Source: Schizophyllum amplum (taxonomy: Eukaryota; Basidiomycota; Agaricomycetes; Agaricales; Schizophyllaceae). From it: DNA of 64,000 bases. The position numbers were made by a program, and so were the translations under genes. The notes under the pieces were generated by a model. That model made no database searches, was not told the DNA's origin, and worked only from the letters and a program-made list of their open reading frames with translations. The stretch covers positions 1 to 64,000 of the forward strand of contig VDMD01000085.1 in the NCBI GenBank assembly GCA_007026445.1, written 5' to 3'. Of the stretch, positions 12,648 to 23,965 are shown piece after piece; the stretch's first letter is position 1; each line of letters begins with the position of its first letter.

Positions 12648-14972
12648 ATGTCCTCAAGACGCGCGGCGGCCCAGCGCGCGCAGGCCAGCATCGCGGAGCA
12701 AATCGAGGACTCGGACACCGAGGACGCTGGCAGCTCTCCCCAGAAGCCGCTGCCCAAGAGCCAGGCTAAGGGAAAGGGAAGGGGACGCCGCAAGTCCCTC
12801 GCCGATGTCGCTGGAAGCAGCAGCAGCAGGACGTTGACCGAGTCGCGTCCCGCTCTTCCGCCGAAACCTGCCTCCGCACGTCGTCCGCCATCGGCGCGTA
12901 CGCCTCGCAAGAAGCGCGCCCGGTCGCCTGGCGCGTCGTCACTGACGGACAGTGACTCGGATACGGATATGACCTTCCTCTCATCCTCCCCACGGCCGGG
13001 CTTCGAACCAGGCAAGATGACGATGTCCAAGGACTGGAGCTTTAACGCGCTCAAGCAAGATGCATGGGCTCTGGTCAACCTAGACGGACGTCCTGTGGAC
13101 GATGACGAGTATGTCTTTGACCGTGGGGTCTGGTGGCCCGTGAAGGTAAGTTCCTTACGCTCGTTCTCATTATGCGCGGCTAATTGAGCCCAAGATCACC
13201 GACCGCTCTCCGATATTACTCAAAGCCGAATTATACGGCGACCACTTTCGCGACATGAATATCACCATTTCCTCCCCATCGTGCGGCAACATCGTCCCAT
13301 TCCTCAACGACCTCCAAACCGTTCCGTTCGAACCCGTACCGTGGGTGATCAGCCCCGCCCCCTCGCTTCCGACATCACCGCGCAAGCGACGTAAAACGAA
13401 CCATGACCTCGATGCCGTGCACCACGCGTGGTACGCCGCCGCAGACGCCGCGCTCAGGCACTACGTAAAGGCAGAGTGCGACGACTTCCCCCCGCCGTCG
13501 CTGGTGTCGCATGCCCTGTTCAAGGCCTCAGAACACATCGGCAGTATTTCGGATGACGAGCTCGAGGTTCTGGCAGGTCCCTCGCATGCGAAGCCGAAGG
13601 AGGATATCGGGGACTACGACTACCGCATTCCGGGTGAGGGTGTGCTGGCCCAGGACAAAGGATACTATTGGCCTGCGCGCGTCAAAGCTATGCACCCGCC
13701 GAAAGGTACACAACGAGCCGTCCGGTTCCTCATAGAATATTGCGACCGAACGGAGAAGACGGTGACAAAGAAACAGTTCTATGATCAATCAGATCTGGAG
13801 TTTCTGACCTGCAAGGTAAACTCCAGCTGCTTTCCTCGACCAACCTAATACTCACTCGACACGCAGCTCGGCCAACTCTCGAGCGGACAGGAAGACCGTG
13901 ACGATGGCACTGCTTTCCTTCATGCCATCGACGCCGACCGTTCTCCAAGCCCGGAAGCGGACGATCCACCACCGGACCCTCGGAATTTCGCCTCCCTGGA
14001 CCTGCGCGAGCAGTGGGTGTACACTAAGACCGTGCTGCGCGCCATTCTGCTGGACGAGTACGCGCCCACCAAGGAGCAGAACTGCACCTTCCACACGACC
14101 GACGCCAAGCGGAAGAAGATGGGCGAGCAGGCGAGCGCGCATGGGAATCTGACGCCGAGGGAGGTCGAGCGGCTGCGCGATTATATCGTGGAGTGGTGTC
14201 TCCGCGATGCTAAGCATGCGACACGGATCGAGGACGAGGCAACGGATGAGGCTGGGATGAACGATGCGAACGATAGGGCTGCGGTGGACGCGCCTCCACA
14301 GCCGGACGGCCTTCCGCCTTTATCGACGCTTGACGAAGAACTTCTCACGCCGATGTCTCCAGCTGCACTGCCTCCTCCATCCTCTGCAGTGCCCAGCGAA
14401 CCGGAAGATGAACAGGTGTGCCAAGTTCTCTTCGCAGATAATCAATCAACTGACGCTTCACCTCCAGATGTCAACCGACGTCCCTATGGACATCGCAGAC
14501 GTATCTGTACGACCTCCCCCTCAGCAAGGCTCCGAGGCATATGAATCCCTCTCCCCTCTCGAGAAGCACGAGGTACTCCTCATCTCATAACCTCTCCTAC
14601 CCCGCAACTAACTCTGCTCAGTACATCATGAACGTCCTCCTCCCCGCTGCCATCCAGCAGCTCCTCATTTGGCGCTCGGGCGACCGCCGCTCCGTCGCGC
14701 TCCTCTCCGCGGAGGAAGAGGCGCGGCTGTACGAGCTCGGCATCAAGAAGAGCCAGGAGCCGGACTGGGTCGTGGCCATTCTGCAGTTCCGCGATTTTGC
14801 GAGCAGGCATCATGAGGGGAAGGCGAAGGGCAAGGGCGGGGAGAAGGGTAAGAGCGGGGAGAAGGGGCAGGGGACTCCCAAGCGCGGGGAGGTGGTCTCC
14901 GACGAGCCTGTGCTCTCTGCGACGGGGCGGCCGAAGAGGCAGGTGCGGAAGGGACAGTCGTTCCGGTTGTGA
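12648..14972 (+). CDS. PWWP/Tudor-like chromatin protein (hypothetical)
   Basis: Five exons (12648-13145, 13195-13815, 13867-14415, 14468-14572, 14622-14972), all introns in phase 0, encode 707 residues. The first 110 residues are Ser/Lys/Arg-rich and disordered, typical of nuclear proteins. Two aromatic-cage-like modules can be seen: one around 150-170 (VFDRGVWWPVKI) and one around 310-365 (VLAQDKGYYWPARV, then VRFLIEYCDRT). The second has the beta-strand pattern of PWWP or Tudor domains, which bind methylated histones. A Pro/Ser-rich linker and a helical region (YIMNVLLPAAIQQLLIW) follow, and the tail is Lys/Gly-rich. The chromatin role is inferred from this pattern only; I do not recognise a named orthologue. 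Confidence 0.72.
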
Positions 14973-15349
14973 GTGGGGGAGTGAGGTGTATGAGTATCAT
15001 ACGTATATCTGCATATCATCTGTAACCTGCAAATTTTCATGGACAAGTATCACACACCTGTGTAGACAATGATGCGGAGCAAAGTCCCGATTAGGCGACA
15101 AAGCACGCGGAAGGAACGGATCAACGGAAGCATTGATAACGTCATCAATCAAGGCGGACCTATTTTCCAATCCAGCTTGTTCTCTCTTGTTCCCCTCCAT
15201 CACTCAGCCTAACATTGGCCTCGAATCCAGGCTCTACTCACTGCCGCGCTGGACTATAGGCACTCTGACACTAACCACCGGGTTCAGGACTTCCACCTGC
15301 GCCTGTATCTTGCGAATTTCTTTCAAATACTCAGACTTGCGCCACATAC
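14973..15349. other. Upstream region of patatin-fold gene C
   Basis: A 377-bp intergenic stretch with the 13-bp element at 15091-15103. The surrounding sequence (to about 15165) resembles 16955-17030 upstream of gene D, including AAGCATT and CGTCATC. No coding exon is seen. Confidence 0.6.
15091..15103 (+). promoter_or_regulatory. Shared 13-bp upstream element, gene C
   Basis: TTAGGCGACAAAG, 247 bp before the ATG, followed by GCACGCGG as in gene D (GAGCGCGG). Confidence 0.45.
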
Positions 15350-16694
15350 ATGGCTACGGTACGTGTGCCGTACGACTTTTGGACTGGTTAATGCTTTCTA
15401 CTGAGGCTCGACGCTCTACTATAGCGCGCTGCAGCTTTAACGACCTCTGACAAGGAACTTGCGGAACGACAGGACGCCGCGCTCCATCAATTGAGAGGGC
15501 TGCACTTCGTGCCGCGCAAACCAGGCTTACGATTGCTTGCTTTTGGTTGAATTCTTTTCATTGTGATACCTGTTCTTTCACTGATCTATCCTCTTAGATG
15601 ATGGGGGAGCTCGAGGCCTGTCTATGCTGTTCTTGCTACGAAACATGTTGCAATACGTCGAGCAGCTCTCGCACGAGCCTGTTCTGCCTTGTCAGTATTT
15701 CGACCTCATTGCAGGAAGTGGCACAGGAGGGTGAGCACATACCACCCCATGATATGACTCTAAAACCTTTGTAGCTTCATAGCCTTACTACTGGGCCGAC
15801 TACGCCTCTCATCGGATAATGCCATAGAATGTTATAGACGCCTCATTGAACGCGTCGACATGCGGACAAAAACTGGCGGCAATTTCAAGGTCGCGACCTT
15901 CGAAGCAGTGCTGCGGGAGATCTCTATCCGTTTTGGGGACGGGGAAGACACTCAGATGATCGGAGAGCGTGGGCCGCGCTGCAGAACGTGAGTACGCTCA
16001 GCAATCTCGTTGACTGTCCATTCAGATAATTCGTAGGTTTGTCTGCGTCAGAGACAAGGATCAATCTGGGGTCATCAGGTCGAAAAGGCTACGCACATAC
16101 GCACATCCAACAGAGCCCCCAAATCAATGCACTTTTCTGGAGGCCGTGCGCGCGACCATGGGTAATGCGGTTTACTTTACGCCGCTGTCCATCTCCAATG
16201 ACAACGGCACGACAACCACTTTTCTCGACGCCGGCGATGATCACTACAATCCAGTCTATGATCTTTACGACGAGGCCAAATCCCTATTCCCCTCGCGCGA
16301 CGTTGCATACATCGTAAGCTACGGTGCTGGACAAGCCAGCACTATCGACGTGACTCCATGGCGAAGTCTCTTCGGAAAAGTTAGGCCGCCAATTGGCATA
16401 ATGGAGATGCATCATCTGGCAGAACGCTGCGATGCCACATCGGACGCCTTCATACGGAGCAGCCCCGAACTAGTACAACGCGCATACTATCGCTTTACCC
16501 ATGACCATGGGTCTGGCTGTATTAGATCAGGAAGATCGGATCAGATACAGGCCCTGGTAAAGATACTACGACCATACGCGCTTTCCGTGGACGACATATC
16601 GTTTGAGCTGGTGCAGAAGATACTGGACGAGCAGGAGGTCGCTTCCGCAGCCCGTCGGAGAAAAAAGCAAAAATATATGGGTGCTCCCGCTTGA
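15350..16694 (+). CDS. Patatin-fold protein C, solo copy
   Basis: Exons 15350-15358, 15425-15545, 15598-15730, 15775-15987 and 16037-16694 encode 377 residues. The structure is as in A and B, but exon 3 is 6 nt shorter, a trait shared with D. The motifs are DDGGARG, GSGTGG (Gly85 at the nucleophile position) and FLDAGDDHYNP. Unlike the other three copies it has no DUF6535 gene behind it: the start of gene D is only 494 bp beyond the stop. C and D are clearly closer to each other than to A and B. The C-terminus is basic (RRRKKQKY). The frame is intact. Confidence 0.85.
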
Positions 16695-17188
16695 GACACT
16701 CCTGCAGTAGTACATGTTAGGCTGCACCACGATGTTCTGCGAGGGTTGCATGTCGTGCGATGAAGGCAGACGGCCACCTAGTGCCAACCTGCCACGTAGT
16801 TCCTTGAGGCGTCGTCGATTGCCCTCTCGTAGAGCCTTAACATATGTCCATATATTCCCGTCGACCTACATATATTTATGAAGAAGTATATGACCTTGGT
16901 TTACGAGATGAGGTGGGGCGCGTCATCGGCGTGACGCGTCGTCAGTATACCTAGTCCGGATTGGGCCACAAAGAGCGCGGAGACAGCGGACCGAAAGAAG
17001 CATTATCGTCATCGATCAAGACAAACCTGTAATTTCAACTGCTTATTCCTCACCACCACTGAGCCTCACATACGGCTCTGCAATCTGCATTCGCAGCTCG
17101 GAAGAGTCAACTGAGAACAACTACTAGCCCGCTAGAGCCCATGCCTGGCGCCTAATCCGTGAACTCTTGGCACTCAGACAGACCGTGC
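16695..17188. other. Intergenic region between patatin-fold genes C and D
   Basis: Contains the gene D promoter with the 13-bp element at 16961-16973. I see no trace of a DUF6535 exon between the two genes, so a partner of C was either lost cleanly or never duplicated with it. Confidence 0.6.
16961..16973 (+). promoter_or_regulatory. Shared 13-bp upstream element, gene D
   Basis: TTGGGCCACAAAG, 216 bp before the ATG. Confidence 0.45.
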
Positions 17189-18497
17189 ATGGCTACAGTA
17201 AGTGTAGCATACGACCGACAAGCTTGTGCTGACCTTCGATGTCAACGATAGCGCGCTGCAGCATCAACGTCCTCTGATGAGGCCTTTGCCGAACGACAGG
17301 CAGCAGCGCTCCACGAATTGAGAGGGCTTTCCTTCGTGCCGCGGAAACCAGGTGTGAGGTTGCTTGTTTTCGGTTAAGTTCATCCTGTTGAGCATCTTGT
17401 TTATGTAACTGATCCGTCTACTTAGACGATGGGGGAGCTCGGGGCTTGTCGATGCTGCTCTTGCTACGTAACATGCTGCGACAGGTCGAGCAGCTGTCGC
17501 GCGAGTCTGCTCTGCCATGTCAGTACTTCGACCTCATCGCAGGAAGTGGCACAGGAGGGTAAGCGCTCAAAATAATGGTATATACGACTCTGAATCTGGC
17601 ATAGCTTCATAGCCTTACTTCTGGGCCGACTACGCCTCTCGATGGACGAAGCCATAGAATGCTATATGTGGCTTATCGAACGCGTCGACATGCGGACGAA
17701 AACTGGCGGCAATTTCAAGGTCGCACCCTTCGAAGAGGTCTTGCGGGAAATATCCCACCGTTTTGGGGACGGGGAAGATACTCAGATGATAGGAGAGCGT
17801 GGGCCGCGCTGCAGAACGTAAGTACGCTCATATACATCGTTGACTGGCCATTGAAAATATTTGTAGGTTTGTATGCGTTAGGGAGGAGTGCCAATCTGGG
17901 GTCATCACGTCGCAAAAGCTACGCACGTACGTCCATCCCGCGGAACCACCATACCAATGCACCTTCCTGGAGGCCGTGCGCGCGACTATGGGTAATGCGG
18001 TTTTCTTCAAGCCGCTGACCATAACCAATGACAACGGCACAACGACCACTTTCCTCGACGCTGGCGATGACCATTATAATCCGGTCTACGATATCTACGA
18101 CGAGGCTATGTCCCTCTTCCCGTCGCGCGACGTCGCATATCTCGTCAGCTTTGGCGCCGGGCGGGCTAGCACCATCGATGTGACCCCTTCGCGAGGGCTT
18201 CTTCAGCGACCCAAATCGCCGCCGATTGGCCTGACCACGATGCACCATCTGGCAGAACGTTGCGATGCCATCTCGGACGCCTTCATACGAGACAACCCGG
18301 AACTGCAGCGTGCATTCTATCGCTTTACCCACGACCAGGGTATTGTCGACAGTAGAATGGCGAGATGGGAACAGGTACCGGCTTTGAAGGAGTTTTTACG
18401 ACCATACGCGATCTCCGTGCACGACACATCATTCGAACTGGTGCGGAAGATGATGAAAGAGCGTGAACTCGCTGTCACAGCCAGCGGGGCCTGGTGA
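17189..18497 (+). CDS. Patatin-fold protein D, probable pseudo-enzyme
   Basis: Exons 17189-17197, 17252-17372, 17426-17558, 17605-17817 and 17867-18497 encode 368 residues. The motifs are DDGGARG, the elbow GSGTGG (Ser-to-Gly at the nucleophile), and FLDAGDDHYNP with the Asp kept. Exons 1-4 are the same length as in C. The frame is open to a stop 596 bp before the proposed start of DUF6535 D. The solvent-facing C-terminal part differs most among the four paralogues, while the motif-bearing exons 3 and 4 are most alike. Confidence 0.85.
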
Positions 18498-19092
18498 GGA
18501 GCACCGGGTCCGATGTTAAAGTTACCACTGTACTACACTGTCACGTTATGTCAAGATGCGCTATGCAAGAGCAATCTAATGTGAAGAGGGCAGATCTTAA
18601 GGATGGTGGACTCAACTCACCTCGAGCGCATCTGCCCTTGAGACCTGAGGCGGCAGTGAGGCCTGAGGACTCCGTGAGTCACTGCAATGCCACGTGGTTA
18701 TCTGACGCAGCACTTGCCGGAGGCCCGGCAGACCTTCGGCCCTTATCAACAATGATTATCAAGGTCCTGAACTTTACCATCCTGAGCATGTCGAGGCTGG
18801 TACCCAGATTGACAGTTTGCACTGCTGGATCAACTAACACACACTCGCTAGTGTCTACGAATGGTCCACGGACTGCAGAGGACACTACGAGGATGATGAG
18901 ACTGATCAGCCCTTCTCAGTGTTCTATCCCAAGCATGGTCCTTGCATGGGAATAGAAGCCGGAAGATCATCATGGCAGTTGTATCGATCGCAGAACATGC
19001 TTTCACTGCGTGCATCTGTCCTTTCGCCGACCTTCAATGCGCAACAAACGAAGCTCCGCCCAGCTCTGATCATTCCTAGTCTCTTGTCAGTC
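18498..19092. other. Spacer between patatin-fold D and DUF6535 D
   Basis: A 595-bp spacer, about twice that in units A and B (281 and 269 bp). The frame of DUF6535 exon 1 stays open upstream to about 18919, with in-frame ATGs, so the true start of that gene could lie here. Otherwise no feature is seen. Confidence 0.5.
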
Positions 19093-22000
19093 ATGAATCC
19101 ACGACCAAGGCCTTCTACAATCCTGCCGATATTCCATCGCCGTGAGAGTCGCGGGGAAGCGGTGAGTTGGTGAATCTTCGTCGCCACGAATGCACGCACT
19201 GACTGTGCATCATAGAGCACGAGTCAGCATGTCGAGTCCTCGAACCGCAAAGTAAGCTTCTACCATCCCCCGCACTTCTGCGTCCTCTGATGGTAATGTC
19301 ATCGCAGAGAACTGGCGATGGATACACGGAGGAAGATTCGTCAACACCCACTGCTGACAACGTTCGTGTCATTTGGATGTATTTGTCAACGATTTTCATG
19401 CAATTTGCAGAACCCGGATGTGGGTGACTCTCGCCGAACAAGTATATCTGAGGATAAAGAGAACCCGGTGAGTCTTCCACCCCATTTATGATATTCATAT
19501 TGAACCTTTTTAGGGCAACGAGCGATGGAACATCAAGAGCGACAATTTCGTTCACAAGCCACCCGGCCAGGAGACGTGCTGGAAAAGCGCTTCAAAGCTA
19601 GTCGAAAACCACGATGTCATCATGTGTCAAGTTTATCGAGAAGAAGTTGACACTCTGGCTGTATTTGTACGCATGCGCTCAGTACGCGCCACATTATCAG
19701 CTCTCTATAATAACTTACCCTGCTCTACAGGCTGGTTTGTTCTCAGCGGTTCTCACGGCGTTCATCATCGAGTCCTACAAGTGGCTGATGCTGCAAGCGG
19801 ACGACGTCTCGGCTGACTACCTTCGCCAAATGCTTGCTATCATGTCCGGTGTCGACGTCTCCTCCGTCTCAACCATCAGCAGAAGCTCGTCACTCCCTAC
19901 CCATGTCATGACCCGCATCAACGGCTTCTGGTTCAGCAGCCTCACGCTCAGTTTGTCTTCAGCTCTTATCGGCATTGTCTCGAAACAATGGCTAAGAGAA
20001 TACCTGCGAGAGACCGGCCACTCACACCAAACAAACCTCTCCGTCAGGCAAATCAAGTACGAAGGCTTGATGGAGTGGTATGTTGGCCCCATAATCTCGA
20101 CGATCCCACTGTTGCTGCAGACTGCATTATTCCTCTTCCTCGTCGGCATCATCGATCTTCTTTGGCATTTGCAGACCACGATCGCCATGATCATCACGAC
20201 CCTCGGCTCTTCGACGATGTTCTTTTTTGCCTTCACCACTATCCTCCCTGGAATTCAATACCTCCGACATCATCGCGGCGTCCGACTTTACGCTATCTAT
20301 CAGGCTCCTTTCAAGTCGCCGCAGGCGTGGCTTTTCATGCGATTTGCGGTCTCCCTCACTAATGCCTTTTCTTGGGCGCACGCGTATGTCATGTCCATTG
20401 GCAAGAAGGGCTCGACAATCTGTGCCGCTCCCTATCACACTTATGCATCGTGGACACAGTTTGACCTCCAGTGGGCAAGCCAGCAAGAAATCACGACCAG
20501 CAGGCATCACAGGCCCTCGGCCTTGGCTCGCTGTCTTGGCTTCATGGAGCTCACGTTTGAGCACGCCTCCTTGCGCGACTGGATCTGGAACTGCCTCTGG
20601 CATGTGCGGAATCAGGCTGCGGACGCCCGCTATGTCCTTCAATGCTCCAGGCGCGACGAATTCGCTGAGCAGAAAGACTTGATGCCTCTCCAGGACCGCC
20701 TGATCGAGGATGTTGAGACCTGCCTGGACCAGCGAGGAATTTCGGGCGCCACGTCGGAAGCAATCATGTATACTCTCCTCAATACCGGTCGAGGAGCTCC
20801 CAGGGCCGAAGCGCGTCTCGAGCATGTCATCCGCATCTTCAATGCCTTCGATACCCGTGGAGTCAACCATGTTCCGTCAGTCTTGTATCAGGTCTTGCAG
20901 AGCGTGTTGAAGGATCTCGAGGGAGCCACATCTAGCTCAGGCGTGTACCGCCTTCCATTTGTTCTATCGCTTCTGATATGTTTTTAGAGATGAACCTTCA
21001 GCTATTCCACATCGTCAAAAGCCTTTTACAGAAGAGCATGGTTTCTGTCGCCGATCCTCTAGAACTGGCATTCGCCATCGTACGTCATCTAAGCCGTATA
21101 GAGGCTCGGGACGCAAGCGACCTGGCAGCGCCAAAGTTGAGCTATAAAATTTGCACCGAGATCATGCAATGGCTTGAGGCGCACGCCATTGCTGACACGC
21201 GCGAAGCTTGGAGCGACTACCAGTCGCGTGTTCTCTGGTCAGCACAAATCGCCATCGTGCTTGCGCGACGATTCCATTCACAGGATTCTGGCGAATCGCC
21301 CGCACCGCTGCATTCTCGTATCTTGGAAGTGCGCAGTCTGGCGCAGCTTGTAGATGCGAAGGCGATCATGATACCAGCGAACGTGATCGCGTCCTGGACG
21401 CTGGATGACTCTGACATCAAAGACCTGACAACTGCTGGACCTTCTCTGGGTCCGCCGCTGCAGGTGCCAGTGGTTGGTGGCATCCGACGAAAGACAGTCA
21501 AACCGAGCGTCAAGCGGGACTCCAGCCGAACGAACTCGGACGGTGCGTTCACACAGGTGAGTGTCCCTTCCCAAACCGAATTCGCTGAGGTTCTGACGCT
21601 CGACGCTTACAGACCTCCGAATCCACGGCCGTTTCTTCCGACTCTCATAAACGCTCGTATGAGAATTTCAACTATAGGCGTTGTCCTTCGCCACCATCCG
21701 TGCGTCTTCCTCGCCCCGCGCGTCCGCTAAAGCTTGCTAACACGGATGGTGCAGATGCCAGACATGAGCACGCATGTCGTCCATTGGAACAGGCCCGTCG
21801 ACTCGGAAAGCAACGACGGACGCGTAGAGGAGCCTACAAACAACCATTTTGCTGGGGAGGTTGTCGAAGACAGCAGCCGTATCGACGAACTCGAAGAACC
21901 CGTCGAGGTTGAGGAACCTGTCGAACTTGAAGAGCCTGCCGAACTTGAAGAGCCTGCCGAACTTGAAGAGCCTGGAGTGCAGTCCGTTCCCGACGCGGAG

Positions 22001-22381
22001 GAGCTCCCAGGCAAGGCCTTTGCTGGAGCACTTGCCGCAGACGACAGTCATGCCTTCCGACCTGAAGAAGCCGAAGCTCAGCGCGCTGCCGATGCGGAGG
22101 AGCCTCCAGACGAGCGTCTTGCTGACGTTGCCGACAGCCGTCCCGTCGAACCTGCATTCAACGGCTTGCCGCGCGTCGCCGACGCCGCACCGAAGTATTC
22201 AGCTAGGTGGCCGCCTAGCGACTGCGTGACGGGCGATGCGTCTGAGGTGAAGCGGAACGGTGCGCATGCTCCAGACACGGGTGGTAGGGAATCGATACGC
22301 CGCCCACCTGTAGCTGATGGTCCTAGTGGTCCTGCAGCTGTTGTCCCGGCGAACGAGAGAACCCCATCGAGTTATGTATAA
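19093..22381 (+). CDS. DUF6535 membrane protein D
   Basis: Nine exons (19093-19161, 19216-19251, 19308-19361, 19411-19467, 19514-19666, 19731-20942, 20990-21556, 21613-21699, 21755-22381) encode 953 residues. The core matches A: AGLFSAVLTAFIIESYKWLM, NGFWFSSLTLSLSSALIGI, KQWLREYLRE and a TM3-TM4 hairpin. Mini-exons 2, 3 and 4 are exactly 36, 54 and 57 nt as in A and B although their sequences are unrelated by eye. Intron 6 can be read as GT...AG ending TTTTTAGAG, keeping phase 0. The last exon encodes a long Glu/Pro-rich tail with five 18-bp repeats, absent from A and B. The start is uncertain; ATG 19093 was chosen by alignment with A, and an in-frame ATG near 18949 would add 48-49 residues. 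Confidence 0.82.
21887..21976 (+). repeat. Five tandem 18-bp repeats in DUF6535 D
   Basis: Five in-frame units encode (E)ELEEPA-type hexapeptides. The last three (21923-21940, 21941-21958, 21959-21976) are identical except for the final two bases; the first two are diverged. The array adds an acidic Pro-rich spacer to the C-terminal tail. Confidence 0.9.
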
Positions 22382-22563
22382 CGACCATTTTCCACGACTG
22401 TATCGGTAACACACTTTGTTTACTTTTTATTTATGGCAAGGAGCTGGACGTAGAATTACAAGTTGACTATGTACGCACGGATTGCAATGTCCTGAAGAGC
22501 AGCTTGACAGGATGCAGCGCGCACTGGACGAACTCAAGCATGGGGTTCATCTATTCAATAAAG
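22382..22563. other. Convergent 3' intergenic region
   Basis: 182 bp between the stops of DUF6535 D and MDM12. Nothing else is seen. Confidence 0.6.
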
Positions 22564-23742
22564 CTACTGGTCTCCCATGACTAGGGTATGAAAATTGGGA
22601 AATACCAGTTCCTCCTCCACCGTCTTGCGTATCATGTCTTGGATGAACTTCTCCACCCGGGTCACGTTCCGCAAGACGTGCTTGTCAGCCTGTCCGATCT
22701 CGCTCTCAATGACGATGGAGGGGAGAAGCCGCTGGCCGACGGGCTTGGGTTTCGCGCGACCATACTCCGACTGCATGTTCGCTGTCGACGCGCTTGCGGA
22801 CGCGAAGCCGGAGGGCGTCACAGGCTCGCTATCGTCCAACCCGAACTCCGGCGGCGTAGCATCTCGCCGCTTTGCCGTTGCAGGCCCGTACGGATCGAGA
22901 TCATCCAGCACACACAGGTGCACCCGCCGCCGCTCGCCCTCGTACGCGATGGCGACCTCGCCCGTGAACACAAGTCCGGTGACGGAGAGCTTAATGGGGA
23001 GGGACATGAACGAGGGCGAGGGGTAGTTGATGAGCAGGGACGTTGTGAGGGTGATGCGCAGGTCGGACTCCCAGGTTACGTAGAGGTGCATCTGGAGGTT
23101 GGGCTGCGCGGCCGGCGGTTCGGGTGGCGGATCCGGCGGGTCGAGCGAGTCGAGCGAGGGCGACTTGCTCGGCGTGCGCTCTTCCTTTGGGGGTGAGGGG
23201 GGCACAGGGGCGGAAGAGAGGGGGCTGGTACGGTGAAGGGGGGTGCGGGTGTAGGGGCTGCCGTACGCATACGCTGTGGCGCGGAAGTCGTTGAGGTGGG
23301 GAACGCTCATACCGGCGTTCCAGATGTCCATAGGCGGGTTCATGGGGGAGGGCATAGAGGCAGACATGTCGCGGCCGAACTGGCCGTAGCGCATGTGCGA
23401 GGGGAGGTGTTGGTAGGAGAAGCTGGCGGCGTCGCCCTGGCGCGCGGCGCGGCGAGAGACCCATTCGTAGCCGTCTTCATCGTCAACCGGGTCGGTCTCA
23501 GTGACCTTTACCGGTTCCTTCTCGTCTGAGGTGTCCTCGTCATCCTCGAGGAAGTCGCGATATATGTCCCTGAGGTCGACGAGCTCAACGTCTGGGGAAG
23601 TAGACCCGAAATCGAGGGAGGCTACCTGGACGGGACCGATGAAGGACGGCGTTTCGGTAGTCGACAATTGTCTGTTGAGGACTTCAACCAAGTGTTGAGC
23701 CAGAGATCTGTCCAGTTTATGCCAGTCCAAGTCGATGGACAT
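22564..23742 (-). CDS. MDM12: Mitochondrial distribution and morphology protein 12 (ERMES subunit)
   Basis: A single-exon gene of 392 residues. Mdm12 is the soluble SMP-domain subunit of the ERMES complex, which tethers ER to mitochondria and shuttles phospholipids. The start MSIDLDWHKLD and the following FIGPVQVASLDFGSTSP are family hallmarks. The SMP domain is split by a disordered acidic and Pro/Ser-rich insert (about 70-210), as is common in basidiomycetes. It resumes with LQMHLYVTWESDLRITLTTS and ends with VEKFIQDMIRKTVEEELVFP. It shares a 223-bp divergent promoter with IML1. Confidence 0.95.
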   Translation of the reverse strand: MSIDLDWHKLDRSLAQHLVEVLNRQLSTTETPSFIGPVQVASLDFGSTSPDVELVDLRDIYRDFLEDDEDTSDEKEPVKVTETDPVDDEDGYEWVSRRAARQGDAASFSYQHLPSHMRYGQFGRDMSASMPSPMNPPMDIWNAGMSVPHLNDFRATAYAYGSPYTRTPLHRTSPLSSAPVPPSPPKEERTPSKSPSLDSLDPPDPPPEPPAAQPNLQMHLYVTWESDLRITLTTSLLINYPSPSFMSLPIKLSVTGLVFTGEVAIAYEGERRRVHLCVLDDLDPYGPATAKRRDATPPEFGLDDSEPVTPSGFASASASTANMQSEYGRAKPKPVGQRLLPSIVIESEIGQADKHVLRNVTRVEKFIQDMIRKTVEEELVFPNFHTLVMGDQ

Positions 23743-23965
23743 GGCGGTCAGTGAACAGAGTTACATACAATAGATCACTGAAGTTCTCTTCATGAAGAAC
23801 TTGATCTCAACTCTCATTCTTCCCTCATCTCCGATGCTGCCAGGCCTCGACGGGGTCTCAAGACAGCCAGTATAATACTCGGAAGAGATCGTAAAAGTCC
23901 GCAGGATCGACGATATATGTGTTGAATTCAGGACACTTTCAAGCGCCGGCGCGTCCAACCTCATC
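23743..23965. promoter_or_regulatory. Bidirectional promoter, MDM12 / IML1
   Basis: 223 bp between divergent start codons; no other feature is seen. Confidence 0.5.

Noticed and set aside
20941..20989. GC...AG intron in DUF6535 D
   Set aside because: The same junction can be read as a normal GT...AG intron (20943-20989) that keeps the frame, so no exceptional splice site is needed.
22595..23529. Plus-strand open frames opposite MDM12
   Set aside because: They are shadows of the G/C-rich MDM12 coding strand and carry no motifs.
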